Assembly (NCBI RefSeq): GCF_013408795.1
Contig: NZ_JACCCC010000001.1
Location: 2,480,001-2,544,000 of the forward strand
Direction of reading: 5' to 3'
Source: Spinactinospora alkalitolerans
GTDB taxonomy: Bacteria; Actinomycetota; Actinomycetes; Streptosporangiales; Streptosporangiaceae
Length of the DNA stretch: 64,000 nt
The translations under genes were made by a program, and so were the position numbers. Position 1 is the first letter of the stretch. Every line of letters starts with the position of its first letter. This document shows, piece after piece, positions 54,285 to 62,983 of this stretch. Under the pieces are notes generated by a model. It was given only the letters and a program-made list of their open reading frames with translations, did no database searches and was not told the DNA's origin.

Positions 54285-55463
54285 ATGGTCTCCCTCATCT
54301 CCCACCGGGCTCGCCCGTACTGGGCGCAGCGGCTGTTGTCGATCACGGCACTCGGACCTCTACTGGCGCTCGGAGCATGCTCTGCCCCCAGCGCCGACCT
54401 TGCCACACCCGGCACTTCCACCGGCGATGGCGTAGCCGATCACTGTGAGAGCGGAGACGAGGTGCGCGTCGTACTGCAGTGGGTGGCCCAATCGCAGTTC
54501 GCCGGCTACTACGCGGCCCAGGATCAGGGGTTCTACGCTGACGAATGTCTGGAGGTCACCATCCAGGAGGGCGGGGTGAACGTAGTTCCGCAACAAATGC
54601 TCTCATCGGGCAACACCGAGTTCGCGGTTAGTCACGTTACCAAGTCGATGGCGACCCGGGAGGAGGGCGCAGATCTAGTCAACATCGGCCAAATCTTTCA
54701 GCGAGGTGCCTATCTCCAGGTGAGCTGGGCCGATTCGGGCCTTGAAACCCTCTCCGACCTGGAGGGCCAGAAGGTCGGGAGTTGGGGGTTTGGCAATGAC
54801 CTCACCCTACGCGCGGCGATGGCAGGAGAAGGCATGGATCTGGAAGAGGACACCACTATGGTGCAGCAGCCTTTTGACATGTCCCTGCTGCTCAACCGCG
54901 ATATCGACTCTGCCCAGGCCAAGACCTACAACGAGTACGCGCAGCTTCTGGAAGCGACCAATCCTGAGACCGGAGAGTTGTATCAGCCTTCCGACTTCAA
55001 CACCATCAACCTTCAGGATCTGGGCTACTCGAGTCTGGAGGACGGCGTCTATGCTCGGGGCGAGTGGTTGAGGGACGAAGAGAACCAGGACATCGCCACC
55101 CGCTTTCTTAAGGCCACCTTCGAGGGGTGGGCGTTCTGCCGAGATCACTTCGAGGAATGCACTGACATTGTACTGGATAACGGCAGTACACTCGGCTACA
55201 GCCACATGGCTTGGCAGCTCAATGAGGTGAACAGACTCATCTGGCCTTCTCCTGAGGGTATTGGCGCCGTTGACGAGGATGCCTGGCAGCAGACGATTGA
55301 CATTGCGATGCAGGGTGATGTCCTCGCTACCGAACCGGACGCGGGTGCCTACCGCACCGACCTCAGTGAGGCCGCGTTGGAGGCCGCACGAGAGAACGGC
55401 GTCGATGTAATCGGAGACGACTATGAACCAGAGGATGTGGAGTTGGCTCCGGGGGGCGAGTAA
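54285..55463 (+). CDS. NMT1/THI5-like substrate-binding lipoprotein
   Basis: A 392-aa exported lipoprotein: signal peptide ending LGPLLALGAC with lipid Cys near residue 32, then the NMT1 core VLQWVAQSQFAGYYAAQDQG FYADE (about 62-86). In ThiY and related proteins this fold binds formylaminopyrimidine, hydroxymethylpyrimidine or riboflavin; here an imported pyrimidine-like ring would fit the downstream enzymes. The C-terminal 40 residues are acidic. AAAGGA 7 nt before the ATG. Last gene of the importer operon. Confidence 0.88.
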   Translation: MVSLISHRARPYWAQRLLSITALGPLLALGACSAPSADLATPGTSTGDGVADHCESGDEVRVVLQWVAQSQFAGYYAAQDQGFYADECLEVTIQEGGVNVVPQQMLSSGNTEFAVSHVTKSMATREEGADLVNIGQIFQRGAYLQVSWADSGLETLSDLEGQKVGSWGFGNDLTLRAAMAGEGMDLEEDTTMVQQPFDMSLLLNRDIDSAQAKTYNEYAQLLEATNPETGELYQPSDFNTINLQDLGYSSLEDGVYARGEWLRDEENQDIATRFLKATFEGWAFCRDHFEECTDIVLDNGSTLGYSHMAWQLNEVNRLIWPSPEGIGAVDEDAWQQTIDIAMQGDVLATEPDAGAYRTDLSEAALEAARENGVDVIGDDYEPEDVELAPGGE

Positions 55464-56115
55464 CGACTTGGTGCGCGACAGCTGATACCACAGCCGTGCG
55501 GGACGACCATGACTGTGACGTCAGGACGGACCCGCACGGCCTTGAGCTATCGCATCCGCACCGGGATCTCGAGCCGCCGCCCGGGCAGGCTGATCACCGA
55601 GTCGCCCGCGCTATGGAAAGCCCGGCATGAGTCGCGGCTGTGTCCCATGCCGGGTTCTTCGGACGTCATCACATCCGGTACGGAACAGCTGCGAGAGCGT
55701 CGAGGCCATGACCGGTAGCGCGCCGCCCTGATCGTCTTCTACGACGTGGACCGCTCCGCCATCACCCGGACCGTCCGCGAGATTCGGCCCCTTCTCGTGG
55801 CCCGAGTGGTTGAGTCGGCCTGGAGCGCGGTTCCGGTGTTGCCACCGGCCCGTTTCTCCAGGTCGCTCGTTGAACCCGGCGTACCCGTCGCCGAGTACCG
55901 GGCTCTCCGCGGTTCCTCGTCGGGCTTGTTCTCAGGCTGTGGGCCAAGGGCTGGGGGTCGTGTCGCCCCGATAGCGGTACCGGGTGACCGCCGGTGTCCG
56001 CGCCAGATTGATCAGTTCGATCCCGTCCGCGGTGACCGGTAACCACGATCCGTAAGGGCCGCGCACAACCTCGTTAGCCGGAGTCGCGGGCGCGGCTCAT
56101 GGTCCGAGGGTCCCC
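55464..56115. other. Intergenic region with a transposase scrap
   Basis: About 650 bp between importer and catabolic operon. At 55738-55800 (+) DVDRSAITRTVREIRPLLVA resembles the HTH region of IS5-type transposases; the rest is unrecognised. A short - strand stretch (VTADGIELINLARTPAVTRY, 55960-56045) looks coding but has no start. Confidence 0.45.
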
Positions 56116-56147
56116 TTGACATCCCAACTAACACAGAAGAGTATATA
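56116..56147 (+). promoter_or_regulatory. Candidate promoter of the catabolic operon
   Basis: TTGACA (56116-56121) and TATATA (56142-56147) lie in an AT-rich patch 51 bp before the first gene. The 20-nt spacing is long, so a shifted -10 (AGTATA) or an activator may be used. Confidence 0.45.
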
Positions 56148-56198
56148 TGAACCAGCGGTTCGCTTGCCGAACCGATGTCAGATTCCTGGAGGAGAGCC

Positions 56199-56762
56199 GT
56201 GCGCGTTCGGGTCCGCAAGATGATCAAGCAGCTCGATGAGACGAGGCTGGAAAACGGCCGTGCCGTGGACCCGGTGCACCGGGTCGCGTTCGCCGGGGCC
56301 GTCATCGAGAACCCGTACCCCAGTGAGTACGTCCAAGATCTCGTCACCCTCGCCGACGAGCTGGGGGAGGAGATCGGTGAGCTGGTCGGTCCCGCCTGTG
56401 TGGAGCTGCTCGGGGGGGAAGTCGAGGCGTTCGGCAAGGCCGCGCTCGTCGGCATCGAGGGAGAGGTGGAGCACGGTTCGGCGCTGATTCACAACCTGCG
56501 CTTCGGTAACGTCTTCCGCTCCGTCGCCGACGGTACCGAGTTGCTGCCGGCCGCCGAAAAGGTCGGTCTCCCGGGCAGTCCGATGGACATCCCGATTAAG
56601 CACAAGAAGGACGCCAAGACCCGTTCCCACCACCAGACGGTGACGCTCCAGGTCGCCGATGTCCCCCGGCCACGCGAGATCTTCGTCGTCTGCGTCGCCG
56701 CGAACGCCGGCCGCCCGCTGGCCCGTCTCGCCGCCTTCGGCGCCGAGACCCAGAACCAGTAG
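56199..56762 (+). CDS. AA_synth-family protein (amino acid synthesis family, function unknown)
   Basis: A 187-aa protein from the GTG at 56199, which has GGAGGAG 5 nt upstream; an in-frame ATG at 56175 lacks one. It matches the AA_synth family (PF06684 type): HRVAFAGAVIENPYPSEYVQ (about 25-44) and the Lys/His-rich block MDIPIKHKKDAKTRSHHQTV (about 128-147). The family name is historical and no reaction is proven. As first gene of the operon it is likely to take part in, not merely accompany, the pathway; ring-opening or isomerisation are possibilities. Confidence 0.8.
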   Translation: MRVRVRKMIKQLDETRLENGRAVDPVHRVAFAGAVIENPYPSEYVQDLVTLADELGEEIGELVGPACVELLGGEVEAFGKAALVGIEGEVEHGSALIHNLRFGNVFRSVADGTELLPAAEKVGLPGSPMDIPIKHKKDAKTRSHHQTVTLQVADVPRPREIFVVCVAANAGRPLARLAAFGAETQNQ

Positions 56763-56810
56763 TTTGCCGCGCGGACGCAGCAGCAGCCGAACAATGAGGA
56801 AGGCAATCCG

Positions 56811-58169
56811 TTGACCATCACCGAGAGCGATACGTGGACCGGGCAGCGTGTCAAGGAAGCCGATACCGAATACGTCATCCACTCCTGGTCCGTCCAGGGC
56901 GCGCTCAGCCCCATCCCCGTGGCCGGCGGTTCTGGTTCCTGGTTCTGGGATTACGAGGGGAACCGGTACCTCGACTTCCAGTCCCAGCTCGTCAACCTCA
57001 ACCTGGGTCACCAGCACCCCAAGCTGGTCGAGGCCATCCGCGAGCAGGCCGAACGGCTCTGCTACATCGGTCCCGGCTTCGCCGAACGCTCCCGGGCCGA
57101 GCTGGCCGAGATGCTGGCCGGACTCACCCCCGGCGACCTGAAGATGAGCTTCTTCACCACCGGGGGTGCGGCGGCCAACGAGAACGCGATCCGGCTCGCT
57201 CGCCATGTGACCGGGCGCCACAAGGTGATCGCCCGCTATCGCTCGTACCACGGCGCCACCAACGGGGCGATGTCGCTGACTGGCGACCCTCGCCGCTGGT
57301 CCGCCGAACCGGGTGGTATGCCCGGTGTGGTGCGGATGCTCGACCCGTACACCTACCGCTGCCCGGCCGGACACCCGGACCCCTGCCCGGTCTGCTCTGG
57401 AGGGCCGCACCTGGAGGAGATCCTCCAGTACGAGAACCCGAATACCGTGGCCGCCGTGATCGTCGAGCCGGTTACCGGCACCAACGGCCTGCTCTACCCG
57501 CCCGACGGCTACCTCCGATCGTTGCGCGAAGTCTGTGACCGGTACGGGATCCTGCTGATCTTCGACGAGGTCATGGCTGGCTTCGGCCGCACCGGTGAGT
57601 GGTTCGCCTGCAACCACTGGGACGTCTCCCCCGACATCCTCACCAGCGCCAAGGGCCTGAACTCGGGATACGTCCCACTCGGTGCGATGACCGTCTCCTC
57701 CCGCATCTCCGAGTGGCTCAAGGACCACATGTTCTGGGGCGGCCTCACCTATGCCGGGCACCCGCTGGCCTGTGCCTCCGGTGTCGCCTCCCTGCGCATC
57801 ATGCAGGAGGAGAACATCGTGGAGAACGCGCGGGCACGCGGGGAACACCTCGGAGCCGGGCTGGCCAAGCTCGCGGAGAGCCACCCGAGCATCGGCGATA
57901 TCCGCGGCCGCGGCCTGTTCCACGGCGTCGAACTGGTGAAGAACCGGCAGACCCGCGAACCGCTGGTGCCGTTCAACGCGAAGGGCCCGGCGGCGGCGCC
58001 GGTCACCCGGATCGTGAAGGAGGCCATGGCCCGCGGCCTCTACCTCACGGCCAACTTCAACGTGCTCAGGCTGACCCCTCCGCTCGTCATCGAGGACTCC
58101 GAGATCGACATCGCGCTCGGCGTGCTGGACGACGTCCTGAGCCTCGCTGACGAGCACTACGCGGGGTGA
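56811..58169 (+). CDS. Class III omega-aminotransferase
   Basis: A 452-aa PLP enzyme. LIFDEVMAGFGRTGEWFACN (about 250-269) carries the PLP-pyridine Asp, and the Schiff-base Lys is in LTSAKGLNSGYVPLGAM (about 283). Conserved SYHGATNGAMSLTG and GGLTYAGHPLACASG. In reductive pyrimidine catabolism a class III enzyme converts beta-alanine or beta-aminoisobutyrate to the semialdehyde; that step fits the operon. TTG start with GAGGAAGG 8 nt upstream. GC content and codon use return to the genome norm here. Confidence 0.88.
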   Translation: MTITESDTWTGQRVKEADTEYVIHSWSVQGALSPIPVAGGSGSWFWDYEGNRYLDFQSQLVNLNLGHQHPKLVEAIREQAERLCYIGPGFAERSRAELAEMLAGLTPGDLKMSFFTTGGAAANENAIRLARHVTGRHKVIARYRSYHGATNGAMSLTGDPRRWSAEPGGMPGVVRMLDPYTYRCPAGHPDPCPVCSGGPHLEEILQYENPNTVAAVIVEPVTGTNGLLYPPDGYLRSLREVCDRYGILLIFDEVMAGFGRTGEWFACNHWDVSPDILTSAKGLNSGYVPLGAMTVSSRISEWLKDHMFWGGLTYAGHPLACASGVASLRIMQEENIVENARARGEHLGAGLAKLAESHPSIGDIRGRGLFHGVELVKNRQTREPLVPFNAKGPAAAPVTRIVKEAMARGLYLTANFNVLRLTPPLVIEDSEIDIALGVLDDVLSLADEHYAG

Positions 58170-58219
58170 GGGCAGCGGTGAGGGGGAACGCGTACGCAGC
58201 ACGGAAAAGGGAGGGCAAC

Positions 58220-59641
58220 ATGGGATCCACACTGATCAGGGGTGGCACGGTCGTCAACGCCGACGCCGCCGTGCGGGCCAACGTACTGCTGCGCGACGGT
58301 GTGATCGCCGCGCTCGGCGCCGACACGGACGACTGGAGCGCTGACCATGTGGTCGACGCGGAGGGGATGCTCGTGATGCCCGGCGGCATCGACGCGCACA
58401 CCCATCTCGAATATCCCGTCGACGGCTTCACCACCCGCACCGCGGACGACTTCCACAGCGGGACGGTGGCCGCCGCCCACGGCGGGACGACCACGGTCCT
58501 GGACTTCGTGAAGAAGGAGCCGGAGCGGAGCCTGCTCGACACCTATCGATCCCGGCGCGATGTCGCGGCGGCCAAGTCGGTGATCGACTTCGGGCTGCAC
58601 GCGATCGTCCCGCCCCGCGAGCAGCAGCCCGACGTCTTGGACGATTTGCGGCGACTGGTCGGGGAGGGGGCCACGAGCTGGAAGTTCTTCATGGCCTATC
58701 CCGGTACCCAGATGGTCGATGACGGGGAGCTGCTGGAAGGCTTCGAGCTCGCCTTGGAGCACGGCGTCCTGCCGATGGTGCACGCCGAGAACGGCCACAT
58801 GATCGCTCGGGAGACCCAGCGGCTGCTGGCCGACGGCCGGGCGGCCGAGGCCTTCCACGCCACCGCCCACGGTCACGACGCTGAGGCGGAGGCCGTGCAC
58901 CGCGCCGTGGTTCTCGCCGAGTCAGTCGGTGCCCCGCTCTACGTGGTACACGTCTCCAGCGCCGCAGCGGCCGACGAGATCAGCAGGGCCAGGGCGGCCG
59001 GAGCCCGGGTGTGGGGAGAGACCTGTCCTCAGTACCTGGCCGTTGCATACGAGGACTACGCCGACCTGGGTGAAAAGGCTGCCTCCTACCTGTGCTCGCC
59101 CCCGATCCGGGAGCGGGGCAACCAGGAGGGGCTGTGGCGGTCCCTGGTCACCGGGGCGATGTCCACGGTGGCCACCGACCACGCCGGCTTCTGCCTCCAC
59201 CAGCCTGAGGACCTGCCGCCGCAGAAACTGCGTAGTCCCGGATACTTCCCGAAGGTTCCCAACGGCGTCCCCGGGATTGAGGACCGGCTCATGGTGCTGT
59301 GGGAGACCGGGGTCGCGAGCGGCCGATTCGACGCCTGTCGGTTCGTGGACCTGGTCTCCACCCGCCCGGCCAAACTGTTCGGGATGTTCGGGCGCAAGGG
59401 CGCCGTCGCCGTGGGCGCGGACGCCGACCTGCTGGTGTGGGATCCGGCGGCCGACCACGTGATCAGCGTGGCCAGCAGCCACATGCGCACCGACTACAAC
59501 CTCTACGAGGGGATGCGTGTGACCGGCCGCCCGGTCCGCGTCTTCTCCCGGGGCGAGCAACTCGTCGGCCCCGACGGGTCCTTCGACGCGGCCGCGGGCC
59601 GAGGACATTTCCTCACCCGGGGCAAGCCTCAACTGCACTGA
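58220..59641 (+). CDS. hydA: Dihydropyrimidinase (D-hydantoinase family)
   Basis: A 473-aa cyclic-amidohydrolase. Binuclear metal site: H60/H62 in GGIDAHTHLEYP, carboxylated Lys in ATSWKFFMAYPG (about 155), His in MVHAENGH and VVHVSSAAA, Asp in VATDHAGF (about 318). The family hydrolyses the ring amide of dihydrouracil, dihydrothymine or hydantoins to N-carbamoyl amino acids. GGGAGGG lies 6 nt before the ATG at 58220; the ATG frame from 58166 overlaps the aminotransferase end. Third gene of the operon. Confidence 0.92.
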   Translation: MGSTLIRGGTVVNADAAVRANVLLRDGVIAALGADTDDWSADHVVDAEGMLVMPGGIDAHTHLEYPVDGFTTRTADDFHSGTVAAAHGGTTTVLDFVKKEPERSLLDTYRSRRDVAAAKSVIDFGLHAIVPPREQQPDVLDDLRRLVGEGATSWKFFMAYPGTQMVDDGELLEGFELALEHGVLPMVHAENGHMIARETQRLLADGRAAEAFHATAHGHDAEAEAVHRAVVLAESVGAPLYVVHVSSAAAADEISRARAAGARVWGETCPQYLAVAYEDYADLGEKAASYLCSPPIRERGNQEGLWRSLVTGAMSTVATDHAGFCLHQPEDLPPQKLRSPGYFPKVPNGVPGIEDRLMVLWETGVASGRFDACRFVDLVSTRPAKLFGMFGRKGAVAVGADADLLVWDPAADHVISVASSHMRTDYNLYEGMRVTGRPVRVFSRGEQLVGPDGSFDAAAGRGHFLTRGKPQLH

Positions 59642-59758
59642 TATCCCACACCCCTGACACGCCACACCAACGGACATGTGTCCACGGTGCGGAACCCGAT
59701 CAGGCGGATTCCGTATCCCCGGACGCGCGTCTCGCAACATGAACGGAGCGGTAGCTCG

Positions 59759-60766
59759 ATGAAACTCCCCCTGGGCATCCACGTCGGCGAACGGCTGAGC
59801 CTGGAGCAGACGTACTGGCAGGCCGAGCTGGCCGACCAGAACGGGTTCGAATCCGTGTGGGTCGCGGAGGGGCGGCTGGCGCGCGACGGCATCGTCCCAG
59901 CCGCTGTCATCGCGAGCAAGACCCGCAACGTCAAGATCGGCACGGGCGTCGTCAACAACAAGAGCCGAAACGCCGCCCTGATGGCCGTCACATTCAAGAC
60001 CCTCGACGAACTCGCCCCCGGCCGGGCCGTTCTCGGCATCGGTGCCTGGTGGGAACCGCTGGCCACCAAGGTTGGCCAGCCACTGCGCAAGCCCGTCGCC
60101 TCGATGCGCGAGTACATCACCGTGCTGCAGAGCTTCTTCCGTAACGAAGTCGTCTCCTTCGAGGGCGAGTCCGTGCAGATGCGCGAGGTGCGTTTCGACA
60201 GCATGTACCGGGAGAACAAGCCCGTCGACATCCCCATCTACATCGGAGCCGTCGGTCCCCGGATGCTGGAGTTGGCCGGTGAGATCAGCGACGGCGTGCA
60301 CATGGACTTCCTGCTCCCGCCCTCGTACTTGACAGGCGCCAAAGAGGCGATCAACCGGGGTATCGCCAAGCGGACCGATGGCAAGGATTCGATCGATCTC
60401 ACCCAGATCGTCGCGTGCAGCGTCAACGACGACGATCCGCAGGAGGCCATCGACGCCTGCAAGGCGTTCCTCACTCTCTACCTGGCGCAGCAGCCACACA
60501 TCGCCGAGCACTGCGGTGTAGAACGCGAACTGGTGGACCGTATTCAGGAGGTGGCCGGCTGGCCCGCCACTCCCGAGGCGGTCAAGAAGGCCATGCCGCT
60601 GGTCCCCAACAGCCTGGTGCAGAACGTCACCGCCTGCGGCTCCACCGACGAGGTGTTCGCCAAGCTGACGGAGTACCACGAGGCCGGGGTCCGCTGCCCG
60701 ATCATCTCCACTCTGGGCGACAAGGAGCAGACTCTGACCCGCCTCGTCCAGGCCGCGAAGGGGTGA
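59759..60766 (+). CDS. LLM-class F420-dependent oxidoreductase
   Basis: A 335-aa luciferase-like TIM-barrel protein resembling F420-dependent Mer/Adf-type enzymes: LPLGIHVGERLSLEQTYWQA at the N-terminus, NGFESVWVAEGRLARDGIVP, RNVKIGTGVVNN, ELAPGRAVLGIGAWWEPLA and IPIYIGAVGPRMLELAGEIS DG. F420 rather than FMN is favoured by the neighbours: an F420 reductase and two F420-biosynthesis genes. Inferred role: hydride transfer from F420H2 to the imported ring (in place of dihydropyrimidine dehydrogenase), giving the substrate of the dihydropyrimidinase. GGAGCGG precedes the ATG at 59759. Confidence 0.85.
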   Translation: MKLPLGIHVGERLSLEQTYWQAELADQNGFESVWVAEGRLARDGIVPAAVIASKTRNVKIGTGVVNNKSRNAALMAVTFKTLDELAPGRAVLGIGAWWEPLATKVGQPLRKPVASMREYITVLQSFFRNEVVSFEGESVQMREVRFDSMYRENKPVDIPIYIGAVGPRMLELAGEISDGVHMDFLLPPSYLTGAKEAINRGIAKRTDGKDSIDLTQIVACSVNDDDPQEAIDACKAFLTLYLAQQPHIAEHCGVERELVDRIQEVAGWPATPEAVKKAMPLVPNSLVQNVTACGSTDEVFAKLTEYHEAGVRCPIISTLGDKEQTLTRLVQAAKG

Positions 60767-60771
60767 CGGTG

Positions 60772-61473
60772 ATGAGCGACTTCCCAACTGGTGGGGTCGC
60801 CGTGGTCGGCGGCACTGGACCCCAGGGCAAGGGCTTGGCCTACCGGCTCGCCCGCGCCGGCCATCCGGTGGTGCTCGGCTCGCGCGACGCCGATCGGGCG
60901 GCGGACGCGTCCGGGGAACTGCGCTCCTTGCCGGGCGTGGCCGCGCCCGTCGACGGCGCCTCCAACGAGGACGCCGTCCGGGGTGCCGCAACCGTGCTGC
61001 TGGCCGTGCCTTACCAGGGCCACGCCGAACTGGTGGCCTCGCTGGCCGATGCCCTCGCGGGCAAGCTGGTCGTCTCCTGCGTCAACCCGCTGGGATTCGA
61101 CAAAGGCGGCCCGTACGGTCTGTCCGTCGCGGCCGGGAGTGCCGCCGAGGAGGCGGCCGGGCTCGTCCCGTCCGCCGTGGTCGTCGGGGCCTTCCACCAC
61201 CTGGCCGCCCCACTGCTGCTCGACCCCGAGGCCGACCTGAGCCACGAGGACGTCCTCGTCTGCGGGGACGACGCCGACGCCAAGGCCCGGGTGCTGGTCC
61301 TGGCCGCTGACGTCACCGGAGGCCGCGCGGTGGATGCGGGCCGGCTGCGGCTGGCCGCCCAGCTCGAGCCGCTCACCGCGGTGCTGATCTCCGTCAACAA
61401 GCGCTACAAGACCAGGTCCGGAGTGGCACTCACCGGCCTGACCCCCGCTGCTGTCAAGGAGGAAGTGGCATGA
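60772..61473 (+). CDS. npdG: NADPH:F420 oxidoreductase
   Basis: A 233-aa Rossmann protein. GGTGPQGKGLAYRLARAGHP (about 13-32) binds the dinucleotide, LGSRDADRA near 36 is the NADP-type loop, and ISCVNPLGF-like and VGAFHHLAAPLLLDP blocks match archaeal Fno/NpdG. It passes hydride between NADPH and F420. ATG at 60772 with AAGGGG upstream; GTG 60763, overlapping the LLM stop, is an alternative. It would regenerate F420H2 for the LLM enzyme encoded next door. Confidence 0.9.
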   Translation: MSDFPTGGVAVVGGTGPQGKGLAYRLARAGHPVVLGSRDADRAADASGELRSLPGVAAPVDGASNEDAVRGAATVLLAVPYQGHAELVASLADALAGKLVVSCVNPLGFDKGGPYGLSVAAGSAAEEAAGLVPSAVVVGAFHHLAAPLLLDPEADLSHEDVLVCGDDADAKARVLVLAADVTGGRAVDAGRLRLAAQLEPLTAVLISVNKRYKTRSGVALTGLTPAAVKEEVA

Positions 61474-62303
61474 GACTCGCCGCGGTCCAGCTCCGGGCCA
61501 CCGACGACCGGGCCGAGACCGTCGGACGCGCCGGCGACCTGGTGGACGCCGCCGTCGACCAGGGAGCCGGGATCGTCCTGCTGCCCGAGCTGTTCGCCGT
61601 CCCGTTCGTCCAGCCCGACCCCGACCCGGACTACTTCCGGTTCGCCGAGACCCTCGACGGGCCCTCGAACACCATGGCGGCGGAACGTTCCCGCAGGGCC
61701 GGCATCACCGTCGTCTCCTCCATCTTCGAGGAGGGCGAGGTGCCCGGCGTCTACTACAACACTGCCTGCACCTACGTGTGCGGTGAACTGAAGTCGGTCT
61801 ACCGCAAGTCCCACCTGCCGTTCTCCAACGGCTTTCCCGAGAAGTTCTACTTCCGGCCCGGCGGGACCGAGCCCGAGGTCGTGGACACCGGTGAGACCGG
61901 TGTCGGCACGATCATCTGCTACGAGCGGCACTTCCCCGAGCTGAGCCGGATCGTCGCCCTGCGCGGCGGCTCCGTGCTCTGTGTGCCGGTGGCCTCGGCG
62001 AGCGCACCGATGCGCGAGGTGTTCCAGCTCGAACTGCGTGCCCACGCCGTCTTCAACGGGATGTTCGTCATCTGTTCCAACCGCGTCGGCAGGGAGGGTG
62101 TCAAGGAGTACTTCGGGCTCAGCGCCGTCTACGGTCCCGACGGCGACATCCTCGCCCAAGCCGCCGACGACCGCGACGACGTCGCCGTCGCCGAGGTGGA
62201 CCTGGAGCGTGTGGCCGCCACCCGGCGCAGTCGCCCGTTCCTGCGCGACCGCCGCCCGGAGCTGTACGACCGGCTGACCGGAATGGGAACGGCGACGCCA
62301 TGA
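61470..62303 (+). CDS. Nitrilase-superfamily N-carbamoyl hydrolase (beta-ureidopropionase-like)
   Basis: A 277-aa carbon-nitrogen hydrolase with the catalytic triad E40 (VLLPELF), K113 (YRKSHLPFSNG) and C150 (IICYERHFPE). EKFYFRPGG after the Lys is typical of N-carbamoylputrescine amidase and related carbamoyl hydrolases. In this context it would split N-carbamoyl-beta-alanine (or another carbamoyl amino acid) into amine, CO2 and ammonia. ATG overlaps the npdG stop (ATGA); its own stop overlaps the cofC start. Confidence 0.88.
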   Translation: MRLAAVQLRATDDRAETVGRAGDLVDAAVDQGAGIVLLPELFAVPFVQPDPDPDYFRFAETLDGPSNTMAAERSRRAGITVVSSIFEEGEVPGVYYNTACTYVCGELKSVYRKSHLPFSNGFPEKFYFRPGGTEPEVVDTGETGVGTIICYERHFPELSRIVALRGGSVLCVPVASASAPMREVFQLELRAHAVFNGMFVICSNRVGREGVKEYFGLSAVYGPDGDILAQAADDRDDVAVAEVDLERVAATRRSRPFLRDRRPELYDRLTGMGTATP

Positions 62304-62983
62304 CCACGCCATGGATCGCACTGGTACCGGTCAAGCCCTTCGCGCGGGCCAAGAGCCGGTGCGCCGGACTCACACCGAACGCCAGGCGCTCCTTGGCCGA
62401 GGCCATGATGACCGATGTGGTGCGACGGCTTCGAGGAGTGCCCGCCGTCCACTCAGTCGTTGTGGTGACGATGGACCCCGAGGTGACGGGCTTGGCCCTC
62501 GCCTCGGGAGCCGCTGTCTCGAGCTCAGGGCGCTTCCCCGGCCTCAACGGTGAGGCCGGGGAAGCCCTCCGGATGATCGCCGGTGCCGCACCCGGTACCG
62601 GGCTCACCTTGGTCATGGGTGATCTCGCGGGGGCGGGAACCGCCGACTACGCGGCGGCACTCGCTCTGGCCGCCCGCCACCGGCGCGCGGTCATCGGGGA
62701 CGCCGACGGCACCGGAACGACCCTGCTCACCCTGCGTGATGTGGCGGACTTCCGGCCCTTCCTCGGCCCCGGCTCCCTGAGGCGGTTCCACGCCGCCGGA
62801 TACCACGACCTCGGCGTGGGGCCCGCATCACCGCTGCGTCGGGACGTCGACACCGTCGACCACCTGTTGTCACTGCCCCCGCACACGCTCGGTCCCGCCA
62901 CCCGGCAATGGCTCGCCGCCTTCCCGTCCGATGGGCGCCGACCGGATCCGAGCACGCACGAACGAAGGGTTGGAGCACTGTGA
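62300..62983 (+). CDS. cofC: 2-phospho-L-lactate (phosphoenolpyruvate) guanylyltransferase, CofC/FbiD
   Basis: A 227-aa nucleotidyltransferase. [20 protein letters not shown] (about 7-26) is the CofC signature, followed by [10 protein letters not shown] and [20 protein letters not shown] near 138 and [13 protein letters not shown] match the family. It makes the GDP-activated C3 acid that becomes the phospholactate part of F420. ATG overlaps the nitrilase stop. Its place inside a catabolic operon is unusual; a housekeeping copy may exist elsewhere. Confidence 0.9.
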   Translation: MTTPWIALVPVKPFARAKSRCAGLTPNARRSLAEAMMTDVVRRLRGVPAVHSVVVVTMDPEVTGLALASGAAVSSSGRFPGLNGEAGEALRMIAGAAPGTGLTLVMGDLAGAGTADYAAALALAARHRRAVIGDADGTGTTLLTLRDVADFRPFLGPGSLRRFHAAGYHDLGVGPASPLRRDVDTVDHLLSLPPHTLGPATRQWLAAFPSDGRRPDPSTHERRVGAL

